Notes under the pieces: model-generated
Database searches by the model: none
Told to the model about the DNA's origin: nothing
Seen by the model: the letters and a program-made list of their open reading frames with translations, nothing else
Assembly (NCBI GenBank): GCA_030247675.1
Contig: JAOTRX010000002.1
Location: 496,001-560,000, forward strand
DNA length: 64,000 nucleotides
DNA from: Desulforhopalus sp.
GTDB lineage: Bacteria; Desulfobacterota; Desulfobulbia; Desulfobulbales; Desulfocapsaceae
Reading direction: 5' to 3'
In this document: piece after piece, positions 35,401 through 43,246 of the stretch
Numbering within the stretch: position 1 is the stretch's first letter
Layout: each line of letters begins with the position of its first letter
Position numbers and translations under genes: made by a program

Positions 35401-36695
35401 CCTTCGGTTCACCGGTTAGGCCTTTGCTTTTGTCTGTGCGGAGTGGTGGCGCCATTTCCATGCCGGGAATGATGGCCACCGTGGCAAATGTCGGACTCAA
35501 TGAAGAACTTATTGCCGATCTCATCGTCAATCATGGCAACGAATATCTGGCCTGGGACAATTATCGGCGATTTTTGCAATCCTGGGCGATGATTTCCGGG
35601 GTCGGCCGAGAGGATTTCCAGGTTTTGATGAATGCCGCCAAGGCTAAATATGATGTGACTTTAAAGAGGCATTTCTCCCCAGAGCAAATGAAGGAGCTTG
35701 CCCTTTCGTACCGAGGTTTAATCCGGCAACGGGGGATTGTCATCCCTGAGGATCCCTGGCTCCAACTGGTCAATGCTATTCAGTTGGTTTTGGATTCTTG
35801 GGAAACTCAGAAGGCCCAGGAGTTTCGCAAAATTATGGATGTATCCGATTCGTGGGGAACGGCGGTGATTGTCCAGGCCATGGTCTTTGGCAATAAGAGC
35901 GGCAATGCAGGGTCGGGTGTCGTTTTTACGGCGCACCCGTATCGCAAGGTACAGCGTGTAGCACTCTGGGGTGACTATGCCTATGGGGATCAAGGTGAGG
36001 ATATTGTTTCCGGGTTGGTATCGAGCCATGCGATCTCGGTTGAACAGGCGAAACTCGACGGCAGGCCGGAAGAGGAAACTCTCGAGCACCATTTTCCGAA
36101 AATATATAAACAACTATTAGATATATCAAGAGAACTTGTCTATGAGAAACGATGGAATCCGCAAGAGATAGAGTTTACTTTTGAAGGGCCTGAGCCTGAT
36201 AAACTCTATCTTCTGCAGACCCGAGATATGATAACCATCAAGAAAAAGGAGCACCTGAATGTCTTTGTTGAAAGTCCAGCCTTAGAGGCATCTTATCTCG
36301 GCAAAGGTGTGGGGGTTTCCGGATCAGCGCTTTCCGGTCGTGCTGTATTCACTGAAGATAATATTCGCAAACTGAGACAAACCGATCCGGTGACGCCACT
36401 TATCCTTATTCGTCAGGATACCGTTCCCGAGGATATCAAAGCGGTGAGCCAGGCTGATGGCTTGCTTACTTCCAGAGGGGGGCAGACCTCTCATGCTTCG
36501 GTTGTTGCAGTACGCTTGGAGAAGACCTGTGTCGTCGGATGTAGGAGCTTAAAGGTATATGAGGCCGAGCAATATTGCGAAATTGCCGGAGTCAAAATCG
36601 TTTTTGGCGATCCGATTTCTATTGATGGCCGTAATGGCCAGGTCTTGAATGGGGCTCATTCAATAGTTGAGGAGTACCACATACTGCCGATATAG
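32418..36695 (+). CDS. PPDK-related ATP-grasp/phosphohistidine-domain protein with a long N-terminal extension
   Basis: 1425 residues. The last 500 resemble pyruvate phosphate dikinase: a PPDK/PEP-synthase-type ATP-grasp domain (about 930-1280, starting NKGFNLATLLAEGKRVPEAF, with SVRSGGAISMPGMMATVANVG) and a phosphohistidine domain (about 1290-1425) with GGQTSHASVV, where the His (about 1357) would be phosphorylated. The C-terminal TIM barrel that binds PEP/pyruvate in PPDK is missing. The first 930 residues are helical with no domain I recognise. It could be a dikinase acting on another acceptor, or a regulatory partner. It lies downstream of glgA and gapA. ATG 32418 has only a weak ribosome site. 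Confidence 0.82.
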   Translation: MEATPQEKIIESDALRANLIETAGSVVIEEDLLVLLEAVEQFNGLHTALEKLLLEICHPFRNWKIILPQLRSFALKNSNHYRTHLRGPDAFCIFSRIFFEAIHDTTRDAGLLSQAVSAQMVWLDKLTSQLTGDDLRRFAMELNIVFERLAELDRTDKQVMMQIVQGQHPFVKIAKQLLALTAQDRVEFDFTPLARLLQTILSNCYRYWLREDDPLTWFLDRCSIPVADFHSSNLFQAISHETMERQLEEVTGLDITNGPSTALQTMLEYPEHVDIVKYYRAMPNNLVAAEAVFRQIEEQGITHLHHFTENRKLLFLFKIMDTDGLYLIHEETLREINRSLVQLIRQQSFEEIEDFLLTAFKLLKANVRKFPHTSLQCIQVLGGEVFDRGNSRMVEAFLWGVVRFGFQHANVVGVDENWQPLANPAHLANIRVWLHLIMREPKWCSTLFSALIIHLKLSGTCVKDTDLFQRDITQLLNHPIEPIYNLSKQFAKLMPVFFNEIGSEGELRDVSTELDEIHRRKDVLIHFLRKQGHVESSNLIVDFVQAIFLFWKTGDKSLLIPFIPEEVYSQVAINGEYIDDVRLLSERFWSAMAINRVQDLLVKDKETISHYLESQKDIRPEEIRRFELLVRMYKLLYKKYNLGVQQLRSEILKAVNDGFPEMERLLADLDHADTEHCLEALLTALEGLKKIILSEETFEAQEDIYYKRHIAADIPSVYGRYKERKFDALSLTFRLENFANLYLEKLPETVNLSIITQATFYNIVRCINLFLRALAIDGITSRRLSTYLSLLEASLKVRRFSYTQYLDIFRGMSEGVKDIIYAFYTNIHQNNLSIIIPQIGKENLLEKFANFYDETEVGTTVQRLSEVFFRELISSTFGLQHLDNFILRILQTLENQKDLLDQERLDLLMTYNPERVLSLLHRPNPYTNNLIHLGNKGFNLATLLAEGKRVPEAFVLTTEIFRCREIVFGYDKTRQELMERIRQALTEIEQLTGRTFGSPVRPLLLSVRSGGAISMPGMMATVANVGLNEELIADLIVNHGNEYLAWDNYRRFLQSWAMISGVGREDFQVLMNAAKAKYDVTLKRHFSPEQMKELALSYRGLIRQRGIVIPEDPWLQLVNAIQLVLDSWETQKAQEFRKIMDVSDSWGTAVIVQAMVFGNKSGNAGSGVVFTAHPYRKVQRVALWGDYAYGDQGEDIVSGLVSSHAISVEQAKLDGRPEEETLEHHFPKIYKQLLDISRELVYEKRWNPQEIEFTFEGPEPDKLYLLQTRDMITIKKKEHLNVFVESPALEASYLGKGVGVSGSALSGRAVFTEDNIRKLRQTDPVTPLILIRQDTVPEDIKAVSQADGLLTSRGGQTSHASVVAVRLEKTCVVGCRSLKVYEAEQYCEIAGVKIVFGDPISIDGRNGQVLNGAHSIVEEYHILPI

Positions 36696-36865
36696 TGTTT
36701 AAGAAACGAAAATACATGTAGGGTTAAAAAATTAAACGGTAAACATCGGCCGGGTAACAAGTTGTGACGATTTCTTAATGGTGGTAGAGGGATGGAGATG
36801 GCCGATGGAATGATGTGACGGTGATTTTTGGAATAGGGTTGTCTGCAAGCTTGGGGAGGAAAAAG

Positions 36866-37096
36866 ATGTCGGATACGAAAAGATTCAGGAAAGGCCCGAA
36901 ACTTTTTTCATTGGCCCGGAAAAAGGCACTATTCTTGGGGGTTCCACAGGAAAAGGGGGTTAAACTCGCCGAACTTATCTGCAGGATCCAAGAGCAAGAG
37001 GGCAATATCCCGTGCTTCCGGCAACGGGAAAGGTGCGCTGAAACTGCTTGTTGTTGGCAAGGGTCATGCTCTGTATTGATGATTCGGGAGGAATAA
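36866..37096 (+). CDS. Small SAP/Rho-N-like cysteine protein
   Basis: 76 residues from ATG 36866, preceded by GGGAGG. A SAP-like helix pair (ARKKALFLGVPQEKGVKLAELICRIQEQEGN) is followed by a cysteine cluster, C-x6-C-x3-CC-x4-C. The combination of EGN with CF and a C-rich WxxxC tail recurs in small proteins of sulfate-reducing Desulfobacterota, from memory. It may bind nucleic acid and a metal or Fe-S cluster. It is a single gene after the PPDK-like gene, convergent with the DUF2892 gene. Confidence 0.7.
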   Translation: MSDTKRFRKGPKLFSLARKKALFLGVPQEKGVKLAELICRIQEQEGNIPCFRQRERCAETACCWQGSCSVLMIREE

Positions 37097-37112
37097 AGGC
37101 TAGGGTGACAAA

Positions 37113-37325
37113 TTAATCTCTGTTTTCAGGAACCCCAAGTCTTTTCAGAATGAGACCCATTGGACAGAACTTTGAGAATCCAAACTGGAAGAGGTTGAGG
37201 CCGACGAATGCCGTTAACAAGAGCCAATAATTACTTTGGAAAAAAGGGCTGATCTCGACACCAAGGGAAAGACTGAGAAGAATAAAAAAACCGGCAATAA
37301 TATGGATCCAATCAGTGATTATCAT
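37113..37325 (-). CDS. DUF2892-family inner-membrane protein
   Basis: 70 residues with two TM segments (IIAGFFILLSLSLGV and YWLLLTAFVGLNLFQFGF) and the family's SKFCPMGLILKRLG tail, as in the membrane part of YgaP. It lies 32 bp downstream of an ArsR-type regulator on the same strand. Pairing of DUF2892 with an ArsR regulator is common in sulfide/rhodanese-linked loci. No rhodanese is present here. Confidence 0.85.
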   Translation of the reverse strand: MIITDWIHIIAGFFILLSLSLGVEISPFFQSNYWLLLTAFVGLNLFQFGFSKFCPMGLILKRLGVPENRD

Positions 37326-37357
37326 GGCAATTGTCCTTTCGTTTGATGCGCAGCGTT

Positions 37358-37645
37358 TTAAAGATTTGGGCAGAAAAGCAGTCGCATGCTCTTGATAAGT
37401 TCGAGAATACGCTTGTCGACGATCTTGTTGTAGATAAAATTTGCATCCTTGCGGTAGTCAATGATACCCTGGCCTCGCAAGATATTTAAATGTTGGGATA
37501 CATTTGCGTTGGTTGTCTTAACTTGCTCCCTTATGTCACCTACAGAAAGCTCCTTGTCCTGCAAAAGACAGAGAATTTTCAAACGAATCGGGTGAGACAT
37601 CGATTTTAGAAGTTTCGCCATTGCGTCAATTTGCTCGTCTTGCAT
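37358..37645 (-). CDS. ArsR/SmtB-family transcriptional regulator
   Basis: 95-residue winged helix-turn-helix protein (HPIRLKILCLLQDKELSVGDI, then NVSQHLNILRGQGII). It lacks an obvious ELCVCDL-type metal site; its two cysteines are C46-like (in the ILCLL helix) and a C-terminal one (LFCPNL), so a thiol-redox type sensor is possible. ATG 37645 follows GGGGGAG. It probably controls itself and the DUF2892 gene. Confidence 0.9.
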   Translation of the reverse strand: MQDEQIDAMAKLLKSMSHPIRLKILCLLQDKELSVGDIREQVKTTNANVSQHLNILRGQGIIDYRKDANFIYNKIVDKRILELIKSMRLLFCPNL

Positions 37646-38032
37646 TCTCCCCCCTCATGGTAGTATTTCAGTTTTTAATGTAATAGTTGTTATGTTTTTG
37701 TAAAGGTTTTTTTGGAGGATCGCCTGGATTTTAAGCAGTCTTGTCTGGGTATCAGAGGCTGACACCTTCAACGTGCCTTCCTCGTTGCCTGAGAAGGCAT
37801 TAGTTGCGCACAGGATCAGATTAACAGGAGATAGGAAGTGAACCATACTGCCTAAAGAGGTTATCAGGCAACATTAATATACCTAGGTAGCAGTGCATGA
37901 GGCAGGAAGTGGGCTGAAAGTAGCGTTGTCTTTTTTGCAGCATGGAAAGGATAAACTTGAATCTAGGATGAGAAAAGGGTTTATTGATAACGATTTTTTG
38001 AGGCATTGAACTATAGACAAGGAGGATGGATA
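37646..38032. other. Non-coding divergent region (ArsR / isochorismatase-like)
   Basis: 387 bp without a supported gene. It holds the ribosome sites of both flanking genes and A+T-rich stretches near 37676-37712 where the ArsR-family operator would be expected. No clear palindromic operator could be singled out. Confidence 0.4.
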
Positions 38033-38602
38033 ATGACGACTTCGTTGCTGACTCCGGGGAATGTCTGCTTGCATGTAGTTGATGTTCAGCAAAGTCTTAT
38101 GGCAAAAATTGATGATGCGGAGAGGGTTGCATCGACTGTCGACCTCATGATCCGCTGTGCCAGAATCTTCAAAATGCCAATTCTTGCCAATACCCAATAT
38201 ATCAAAGGGCTAGGTCCCTATGCTGCAGATCTTGAAGAACTTGTGCAAGGTATTCCACGTTTTGACAAGGTGGAGTTCAACGCCTTAGCCAATGAGGATA
38301 CGGCAACCTTTATCGGCGAGCTTCCCAAAACTGTAACGACGATAGCATTAGTGGGTGTAGAAACACACATCTGCATCTACCAAACTGCAATGGGTCTATT
38401 GAATCTGGGGCTTAAGGTTTGGATCGTTGCCGATGGAGTATCATCAAGAAAGAGGGCTGATCATGAAGCCGGCCTTGCTCGTTTGCAAAGTGTTGGAGGG
38501 ATTATTGGTCCAGCGGAAATGCTTATATACGAGTTGCTGGGCAGGGCAGGAACCGCCGAGTTTAAGCAGGTACTGCCGCTTATCATTAATCGGAGCTCCT
38601 AG
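38033..38602 (+). CDS. Isochorismatase-like cysteine hydrolase
   Basis: 189 residues from ATG 38033, which has AGGAGG upstream; the earlier in-frame start at 38006 lacks support. The catalytic triad of the isochorismatase/nicotinamidase fold is likely the Asp of HVVDVQ, a mid-chain Lys, and the Cys of GVETHICIYQT. It hydrolyses an unknown amide or ester. Followed after 85 bp by alaS. Confidence 0.85.
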   Translation: MTTSLLTPGNVCLHVVDVQQSLMAKIDDAERVASTVDLMIRCARIFKMPILANTQYIKGLGPYAADLEELVQGIPRFDKVEFNALANEDTATFIGELPKTVTTIALVGVETHICIYQTAMGLLNLGLKVWIVADGVSSRKRADHEAGLARLQSVGGIIGPAEMLIYELLGRAGTAEFKQVLPLIINRSS

Positions 38603-38687
38603 TATCCACGGAAATTATATTAAAGGTCTACCGATGGCGGGTGGGCATAGTCTCAATGATAAATTATTGACGTAATATTTGGAAATT

Positions 38688-41339
38688 ATGAAAGGTAACG
38701 AAATTCGAAGCAGGTTTCTCAACTACTTTAAGAAAAATGGTCATATTGTCGTGGATAGCTCCTCGCTTGTGCCAAAAGATGATCCCACCCTTCTTTTTAC
38801 CAATGCCGGGATGGTTCAATTCAAGATGGTGTTCATGGGCGAAGATAAGAGGGACTATGTCAGGGCTGTGACGAGTCAACGCTGTGTCAGGGCCGGCGGT
38901 AAGCACAATGACCTTGAAAATGTCGGCTACACCGCCCGGCATCATACCTTCTTTGAGATGCTTGGCAATTTTTCTTTCGGCGACTATTTCAAAGAAGATG
39001 CCATTCGTTTTGCATGGGATTTCCTTACGGTTGAACTGGGTCTTCCACCCAAAAAACTGTGGGTTTCAATTTTTGAAGATGATGACGAAGCCCAAGTCCT
39101 CTGGGAGAAGATAGAGACTCTCCCTAAGGGGCGTATTGTGCGAATGGGGGCAAAGGACAATTTCTGGGCAATGGGAGATACTGGCCCATGCGGGCCTTGT
39201 TCGGAGATTCACATTGATCAAGGTGCAGACGCCGGTTGTGGGCGGCCGGATTGTGCACTTGGTTGCGATTGTGACCGGTTCCTAGAGTTGTGGAATCTGG
39301 TATTTATGCAATTCAACCGCGCAGCAGACGGCACTATGACTCGTTTGCCGAAGCCGAGCATTGATACCGGTATGGGCCTTGAACGGGTTGCCGCAGTTTT
39401 GCAGGGGAAGTTCAATAACTATGAATCAGACCTTTTTGGCCCTATTATTTCCAGAATCGAGTTCTTAACACAAAAGAAGTACGGGAAAGACAGCCATAAC
39501 GATACCGCAATGCGGGTGATAGCCGACCACGCTCGGGCGACGACCTTCCTCGTTGCCGATGGAGTGCTGCCAGGGAATGAGGGCGCTGGGTATGTGCTGC
39601 GGCGAATCATGCGGAGGGCAGTACGGTATGGCAAGCATCTCGGACTGGATAAGCCGTTTATGGTGGATGTCTGTCAAGCTGTTGTGGGGGAAATGGTTGA
39701 CGCCTATCCGCACCTCAATGATGCCCTCTCTCTATTAACCAAGGTTGTCACCAAGGAAGAGGAACGTTTCCATGAGACGCTTGAAAACGGTTTGACTTTG
39801 CTTGACGACGAAATAGCGCGGATGAAAGGAGAGAACTCAAGGTGCATTCCAGGCAGCTTTGTCTTTAAACTCTATGATACCTTTGGCTTTCCCTTCGATG
39901 TTGTGCGGGATATTGCCTTGGAAAGGGGGCTGGATTTTGACGAGCAGGGATTTCTTCAGGAAATGGAGAACCAAAGAAAAAAATCGCGATCATCTCGCAA
40001 AGACGAAGGTGTAAAACTCCTCGAAGAGGGAGTAAAAAGTCTCGCAGAAGCGGGGAAAAAGCCACAATTTATCGGTTATCAGGATCTCTCGGTTACGACA
40101 AAAGTCGAAGGCCTTTTGAATACCGAAGGTAAAAGGGTGAGCAGCATTTCTGCCGGAGAAATTGGCAGATTATACGTTCAAATTACACCATTTTACGCAG
40201 AATCGGGAGGCCAGGTCGGTGACCAAGGAGAGGTTCTCTGGCAAGGAGGGAGGGCCAAGGTGCAGGCAACTTCGGTTGTGGCAGGTAAACTTGTTCTTCA
40301 TGAAATCGAGGTCACCGAGGGCAAGCTGGTTGAACAATATGAGGTGACATTAATTGTCGATAGAGATCGACGTCAAAATATTGCTGCTCATCACTCCGCA
40401 ACACATTTGCTACACGCCGCTCTTCGTAAACATTTAGGGGACCATGTAAAACAAGCGGGATCCATGGTTAGCTCCAATCGATTACGTTTCGATTTTACAC
40501 ACTTTTCACCCCTTACGCAGGAGCAAATAGAGGAAATAGAATTTCTTGTAAATAGACAGATTTGGCAAAACTCGCCGGTTGCTACCCGAATTTTGCAGCG
40601 AGAGGAGGCTCTTAAGGAAGGAGCGATGGCTCTCTTCGGGGAAAAATATGAGGAAAGCGTTCGAGTTGTTTCTATGAATGATTTCAGTAAGGAGCTTTGT
40701 GGTGGTACCCATGTCACGGCCACCGGTGAGATCGGGGTCTGTAAAATTCTTTCAGAGAGCGGTGTCGCGTCAGGTGTGCGGAGAATTGAAGCCGCAGTTG
40801 CGGCAGCTGCCTTCACCATATTACAGACTCAAAGTCGTAGAGAAAGGCAGGTCGCTGCGATCCTCAATACAGGCAATCCACAAGAAATAGTTACTAAAGT
40901 AGAGGCTCTGCTGGCAAACATTAAAGGTATGGAAAAACAACTAGCAGATATCTCACGGCAATTGGCGAGTTCAGACCTCGAAGGTATGTTGACCAATTCT
41001 CACGAAATTGCCGGAGTTAAAGTCATTGCTTCAGAAATTAAACTCGATAGCCAAAAAACATTACGGGAGGTTGGAGATCGAGTCCGCGACACTCTTAAGT
41101 CTGGGGTCGCGGTACTAGGTGGCAGTATCAATGGTAAAGCGGCTCTTTTAGCTATCGTAACCGAGGATTTGACGAGCAAAATAAGGGCTGGAGATATAAT
41201 CAACATTGTCGCAAAAATCGTCGGTGGAAAAGGTGGGGGACGGCCGGACATGGCTCAAGCAGGTGGACCGATGGTAGACAAATTGGCCGAAGCAATTAGT
41301 TCGGTGCCAAATGTAGTCAGGAAACTCATTGAAGGATGA
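38688..41339 (+). CDS. alaS: Alanyl-tRNA synthetase
   Basis: Charges tRNA-Ala. 883 residues from ATG 38688 (GGA upstream; a TTG three codons earlier is unlikely). It has the class II catalytic domain with LLFTNAGMVQFK and the RAGGKHNDLENVG segment, the editing domain with HHSATHLLHAAL and CGGTHV, and the C-terminal C-Ala domain with GGKGGGRPDMAQAGG. Full length and intact. Confidence 0.97.
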   Translation: MKGNEIRSRFLNYFKKNGHIVVDSSSLVPKDDPTLLFTNAGMVQFKMVFMGEDKRDYVRAVTSQRCVRAGGKHNDLENVGYTARHHTFFEMLGNFSFGDYFKEDAIRFAWDFLTVELGLPPKKLWVSIFEDDDEAQVLWEKIETLPKGRIVRMGAKDNFWAMGDTGPCGPCSEIHIDQGADAGCGRPDCALGCDCDRFLELWNLVFMQFNRAADGTMTRLPKPSIDTGMGLERVAAVLQGKFNNYESDLFGPIISRIEFLTQKKYGKDSHNDTAMRVIADHARATTFLVADGVLPGNEGAGYVLRRIMRRAVRYGKHLGLDKPFMVDVCQAVVGEMVDAYPHLNDALSLLTKVVTKEEERFHETLENGLTLLDDEIARMKGENSRCIPGSFVFKLYDTFGFPFDVVRDIALERGLDFDEQGFLQEMENQRKKSRSSRKDEGVKLLEEGVKSLAEAGKKPQFIGYQDLSVTTKVEGLLNTEGKRVSSISAGEIGRLYVQITPFYAESGGQVGDQGEVLWQGGRAKVQATSVVAGKLVLHEIEVTEGKLVEQYEVTLIVDRDRRQNIAAHHSATHLLHAALRKHLGDHVKQAGSMVSSNRLRFDFTHFSPLTQEQIEEIEFLVNRQIWQNSPVATRILQREEALKEGAMALFGEKYEESVRVVSMNDFSKELCGGTHVTATGEIGVCKILSESGVASGVRRIEAAVAAAAFTILQTQSRRERQVAAILNTGNPQEIVTKVEALLANIKGMEKQLADISRQLASSDLEGMLTNSHEIAGVKVIASEIKLDSQKTLREVGDRVRDTLKSGVAVLGGSINGKAALLAIVTEDLTSKIRAGDIINIVAKIVGGKGGGRPDMAQAGGPMVDKLAEAISSVPNVVRKLIEG

Positions 41340-41440
41340 GGGAGTGAATTACTGGGGGGATAGTTTTGCGATAGCCTTCAAATGTTGTTTGCTACTCCTT
41401 TTGCTATTGTCGAGCCGGTTGAATTGCACACATTAATTAG

Positions 41441-41470
41441 TTGACAGAGTAACATATTTACAGTAAGAAT
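41441..41470 (+). promoter_or_regulatory. Predicted promoter of the atpF'-C operon
   Basis: TTGACA (41441-41446), 17 bp, then TAAGAA(T) (41464-41470). It predicts a leader of about 135 nt before the b' gene. Confidence 0.5.
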
Positions 41471-41613
41471 TTTTTGCTATTGTGAATGGCCGTTCAGTTC
41501 CAATTACTCGCTTTTAGCCGTTATTTTGTAAAATTATCGTATGCGGTCATCATTCATCGTGTTGATGAATGTTATGTTTTCTCGTTTTTATTAGTTGAGC
41601 AGGAGCTACTAAC

Positions 41614-42039
41614 ATGATTACGACGGATATTACTTTGTTTATTCAGATTGTTAACATGGTTGTGCTCATGTTTCTCCTTAATGGGGTGCTTTATAAGCCT
41701 ATAAGAAACATCCTTAAGGAGAGATCTGAAAGACTGCAGGGCATGCAGGAAAACATCTCGAAGTTTGAGAAAAATGCCAAATTGCGACAGGAAGAAGTGG
41801 ACGCAAAAATGGCAAAGGCGTCAGGCAAGGCAAAGGCAGCATTGGATTCTGCCCGAGCGGAAGCACAGGCTGCTGGCGATGCGAAGCTCACTGCGATACG
41901 GGCTGAAGCCGATGCGGCCAAAGAGGCGAAGCTTGCTGAGCTTAGAGCTCAAGTCGAGAGCGCCAGAACAAATCTGCGGTCGAGTTTGGATGGATTCGCA
42001 GCCGACATGGCGAGCAAAATTCTGGGAAGGAGTCTCTAA
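41614..42039 (+). CDS. ATP synthase Fo subunit b' (b-type stator)
   Basis: 141 residues: one N-terminal TM helix (TLFIQIVNMVVLMFLLNGVLYKPI) and a long Ala/Glu/Lys-rich coiled coil. Together with the following b gene it would form a b/b' stator heterodimer, an arrangement seen in photosynthetic bacteria and many Desulfobacterota. It is the first gene of the F1 block and ends 2 bp before atpF. Confidence 0.9.
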   Translation: MITTDITLFIQIVNMVVLMFLLNGVLYKPIRNILKERSERLQGMQENISKFEKNAKLRQEEVDAKMAKASGKAKAALDSARAEAQAAGDAKLTAIRAEADAAKEAKLAELRAQVESARTNLRSSLDGFAADMASKILGRSL

Positions 42040-42041
42040 CT

Positions 42042-42704
42042 ATGAGTGAAGTGAAGCGCATTGCCAGGTTTATCAGCCTGTTGTCGTTAGCCCTGTGGTT
42101 TGCCCTGTCCTGCGGCTCGGCGTTTGCCTCTGATAAGGCCGGCCAGGCGGCTCCGGCAACCGACCATGCCGTGACAGCCGATGGTGGACATGGTGCGAGC
42201 AAGGTGTCTAATAGCTTGTCAGCGGCTAAGGTAAAAGATCTTGGCTGGAGGGTTGTAAACTTTATTGCCCTAATGATAATCCTTGTGAAGTTTGGTGCTA
42301 AACCAATCGGTGCAGGTTTGGCTGCACGGCAGAAAAAGATTAAGGATGAAATCGAGGATCTTCAACAAAAACGAGCAGATGCTGAAAAGTCGTATAATGA
42401 TTTCCAGGCCAAACTCGCAACGGTAGAGTCAGAAATAGATAAAATTGTAGACAGGGCAGTGGCTCAAGCCGAAATCGAAAAAGTAAAAATCTTAGAGAAG
42501 GCTGAACAGGCTGCTCACGATATTCAACGTTCTGCTGAGATGGCTATTCAGAATGAATTGACCGAGGCGCGTCGAACCTTAAAGAATGAGGTTGCCGAGC
42601 AAGCAGCAATTATGGCTGAAAAACTCATCGTAAACAATCTCACTGCGGACGATCAGGTGAAGATCATCGATAATTATTTAGTTAAAGTGGGGGCCGTACA
42701 GTGA
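42042..42704 (+). CDS. atpF: ATP synthase Fo subunit b with N-terminal signal-like extension
   Basis: 220 residues: a signal-peptide-like N-terminus (RFISLLSLALWFALSCGSAFAS), a short linker, a TM helix (RVVNFIALMIILVKFGAKPI) and a coiled-coil stator. The extra N-terminal hydrophobic stretch is typical of b subunits in this group. Its TGA overlaps the GTG start of atpH by 4 nt. Confidence 0.93.
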   Translation: MSEVKRIARFISLLSLALWFALSCGSAFASDKAGQAAPATDHAVTADGGHGASKVSNSLSAAKVKDLGWRVVNFIALMIILVKFGAKPIGAGLAARQKKIKDEIEDLQQKRADAEKSYNDFQAKLATVESEIDKIVDRAVAQAEIEKVKILEKAEQAAHDIQRSAEMAIQNELTEARRTLKNEVAEQAAIMAEKLIVNNLTADDQVKIIDNYLVKVGAVQ

Positions 42705-43246
42705 AACAGACAATCCTCGCACGACGTTACGCTAAAGCCATCTTTACCATAGGTCAAGACCAAGAGACGTATGAACAATACAATGATGTCTTACAGGGTT
42801 TGGCTACATTGTATATTTCGCACCCTGAAGTCGCTGATGCCGTGACTAATCCTTTGTACCCCATGGATGTAAAAGAAAAGGTCATGAAAGGCATGGTGGC
42901 CTCTATGGGCGTAGATGCGGTTATGGGCAACTTCTTGAATCTTTTGGTTAGAAAAAAACGCGCTGAATTGCTGCCCGAAATCGCTGAGGCCTATCAATCG
43001 ATGGTTGATGGAGCGAAAAACATCAGTCATGGCAATGTCATCTCAGCGGTGGAATTAGATGATGCTTTACAAGCTAATGTTCAAAAGGTTTTAGAAAAGT
43101 TAACTGGCAAGAAGGTTAAGCTGACGACCAGTGTTGATCCAACGATTATTGGTGGAATTATCGCCAAGGTAGGTGACTTGGTACTGGACGGAAGCATACG
43201 GACACAACTTGCAGGTTTAAAAGATTCCATTAAGGGGAGAGAATAG
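42701..43246 (+). CDS. atpH: ATP synthase F1 subunit delta
   Basis: 181 residues (OSCP/delta family): the N-terminal ARRYAKAIF motif, a helical domain, and a C-terminal region with TSVDPTIIGGIIAKVGDLVLDGSI. It starts at GTG 42701, overlapping atpF, and is directly followed by atpA. Confidence 0.95.
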   Translation: MKQTILARRYAKAIFTIGQDQETYEQYNDVLQGLATLYISHPEVADAVTNPLYPMDVKEKVMKGMVASMGVDAVMGNFLNLLVRKKRAELLPEIAEAYQSMVDGAKNISHGNVISAVELDDALQANVQKVLEKLTGKKVKLTTSVDPTIIGGIIAKVGDLVLDGSIRTQLAGLKDSIKGRE

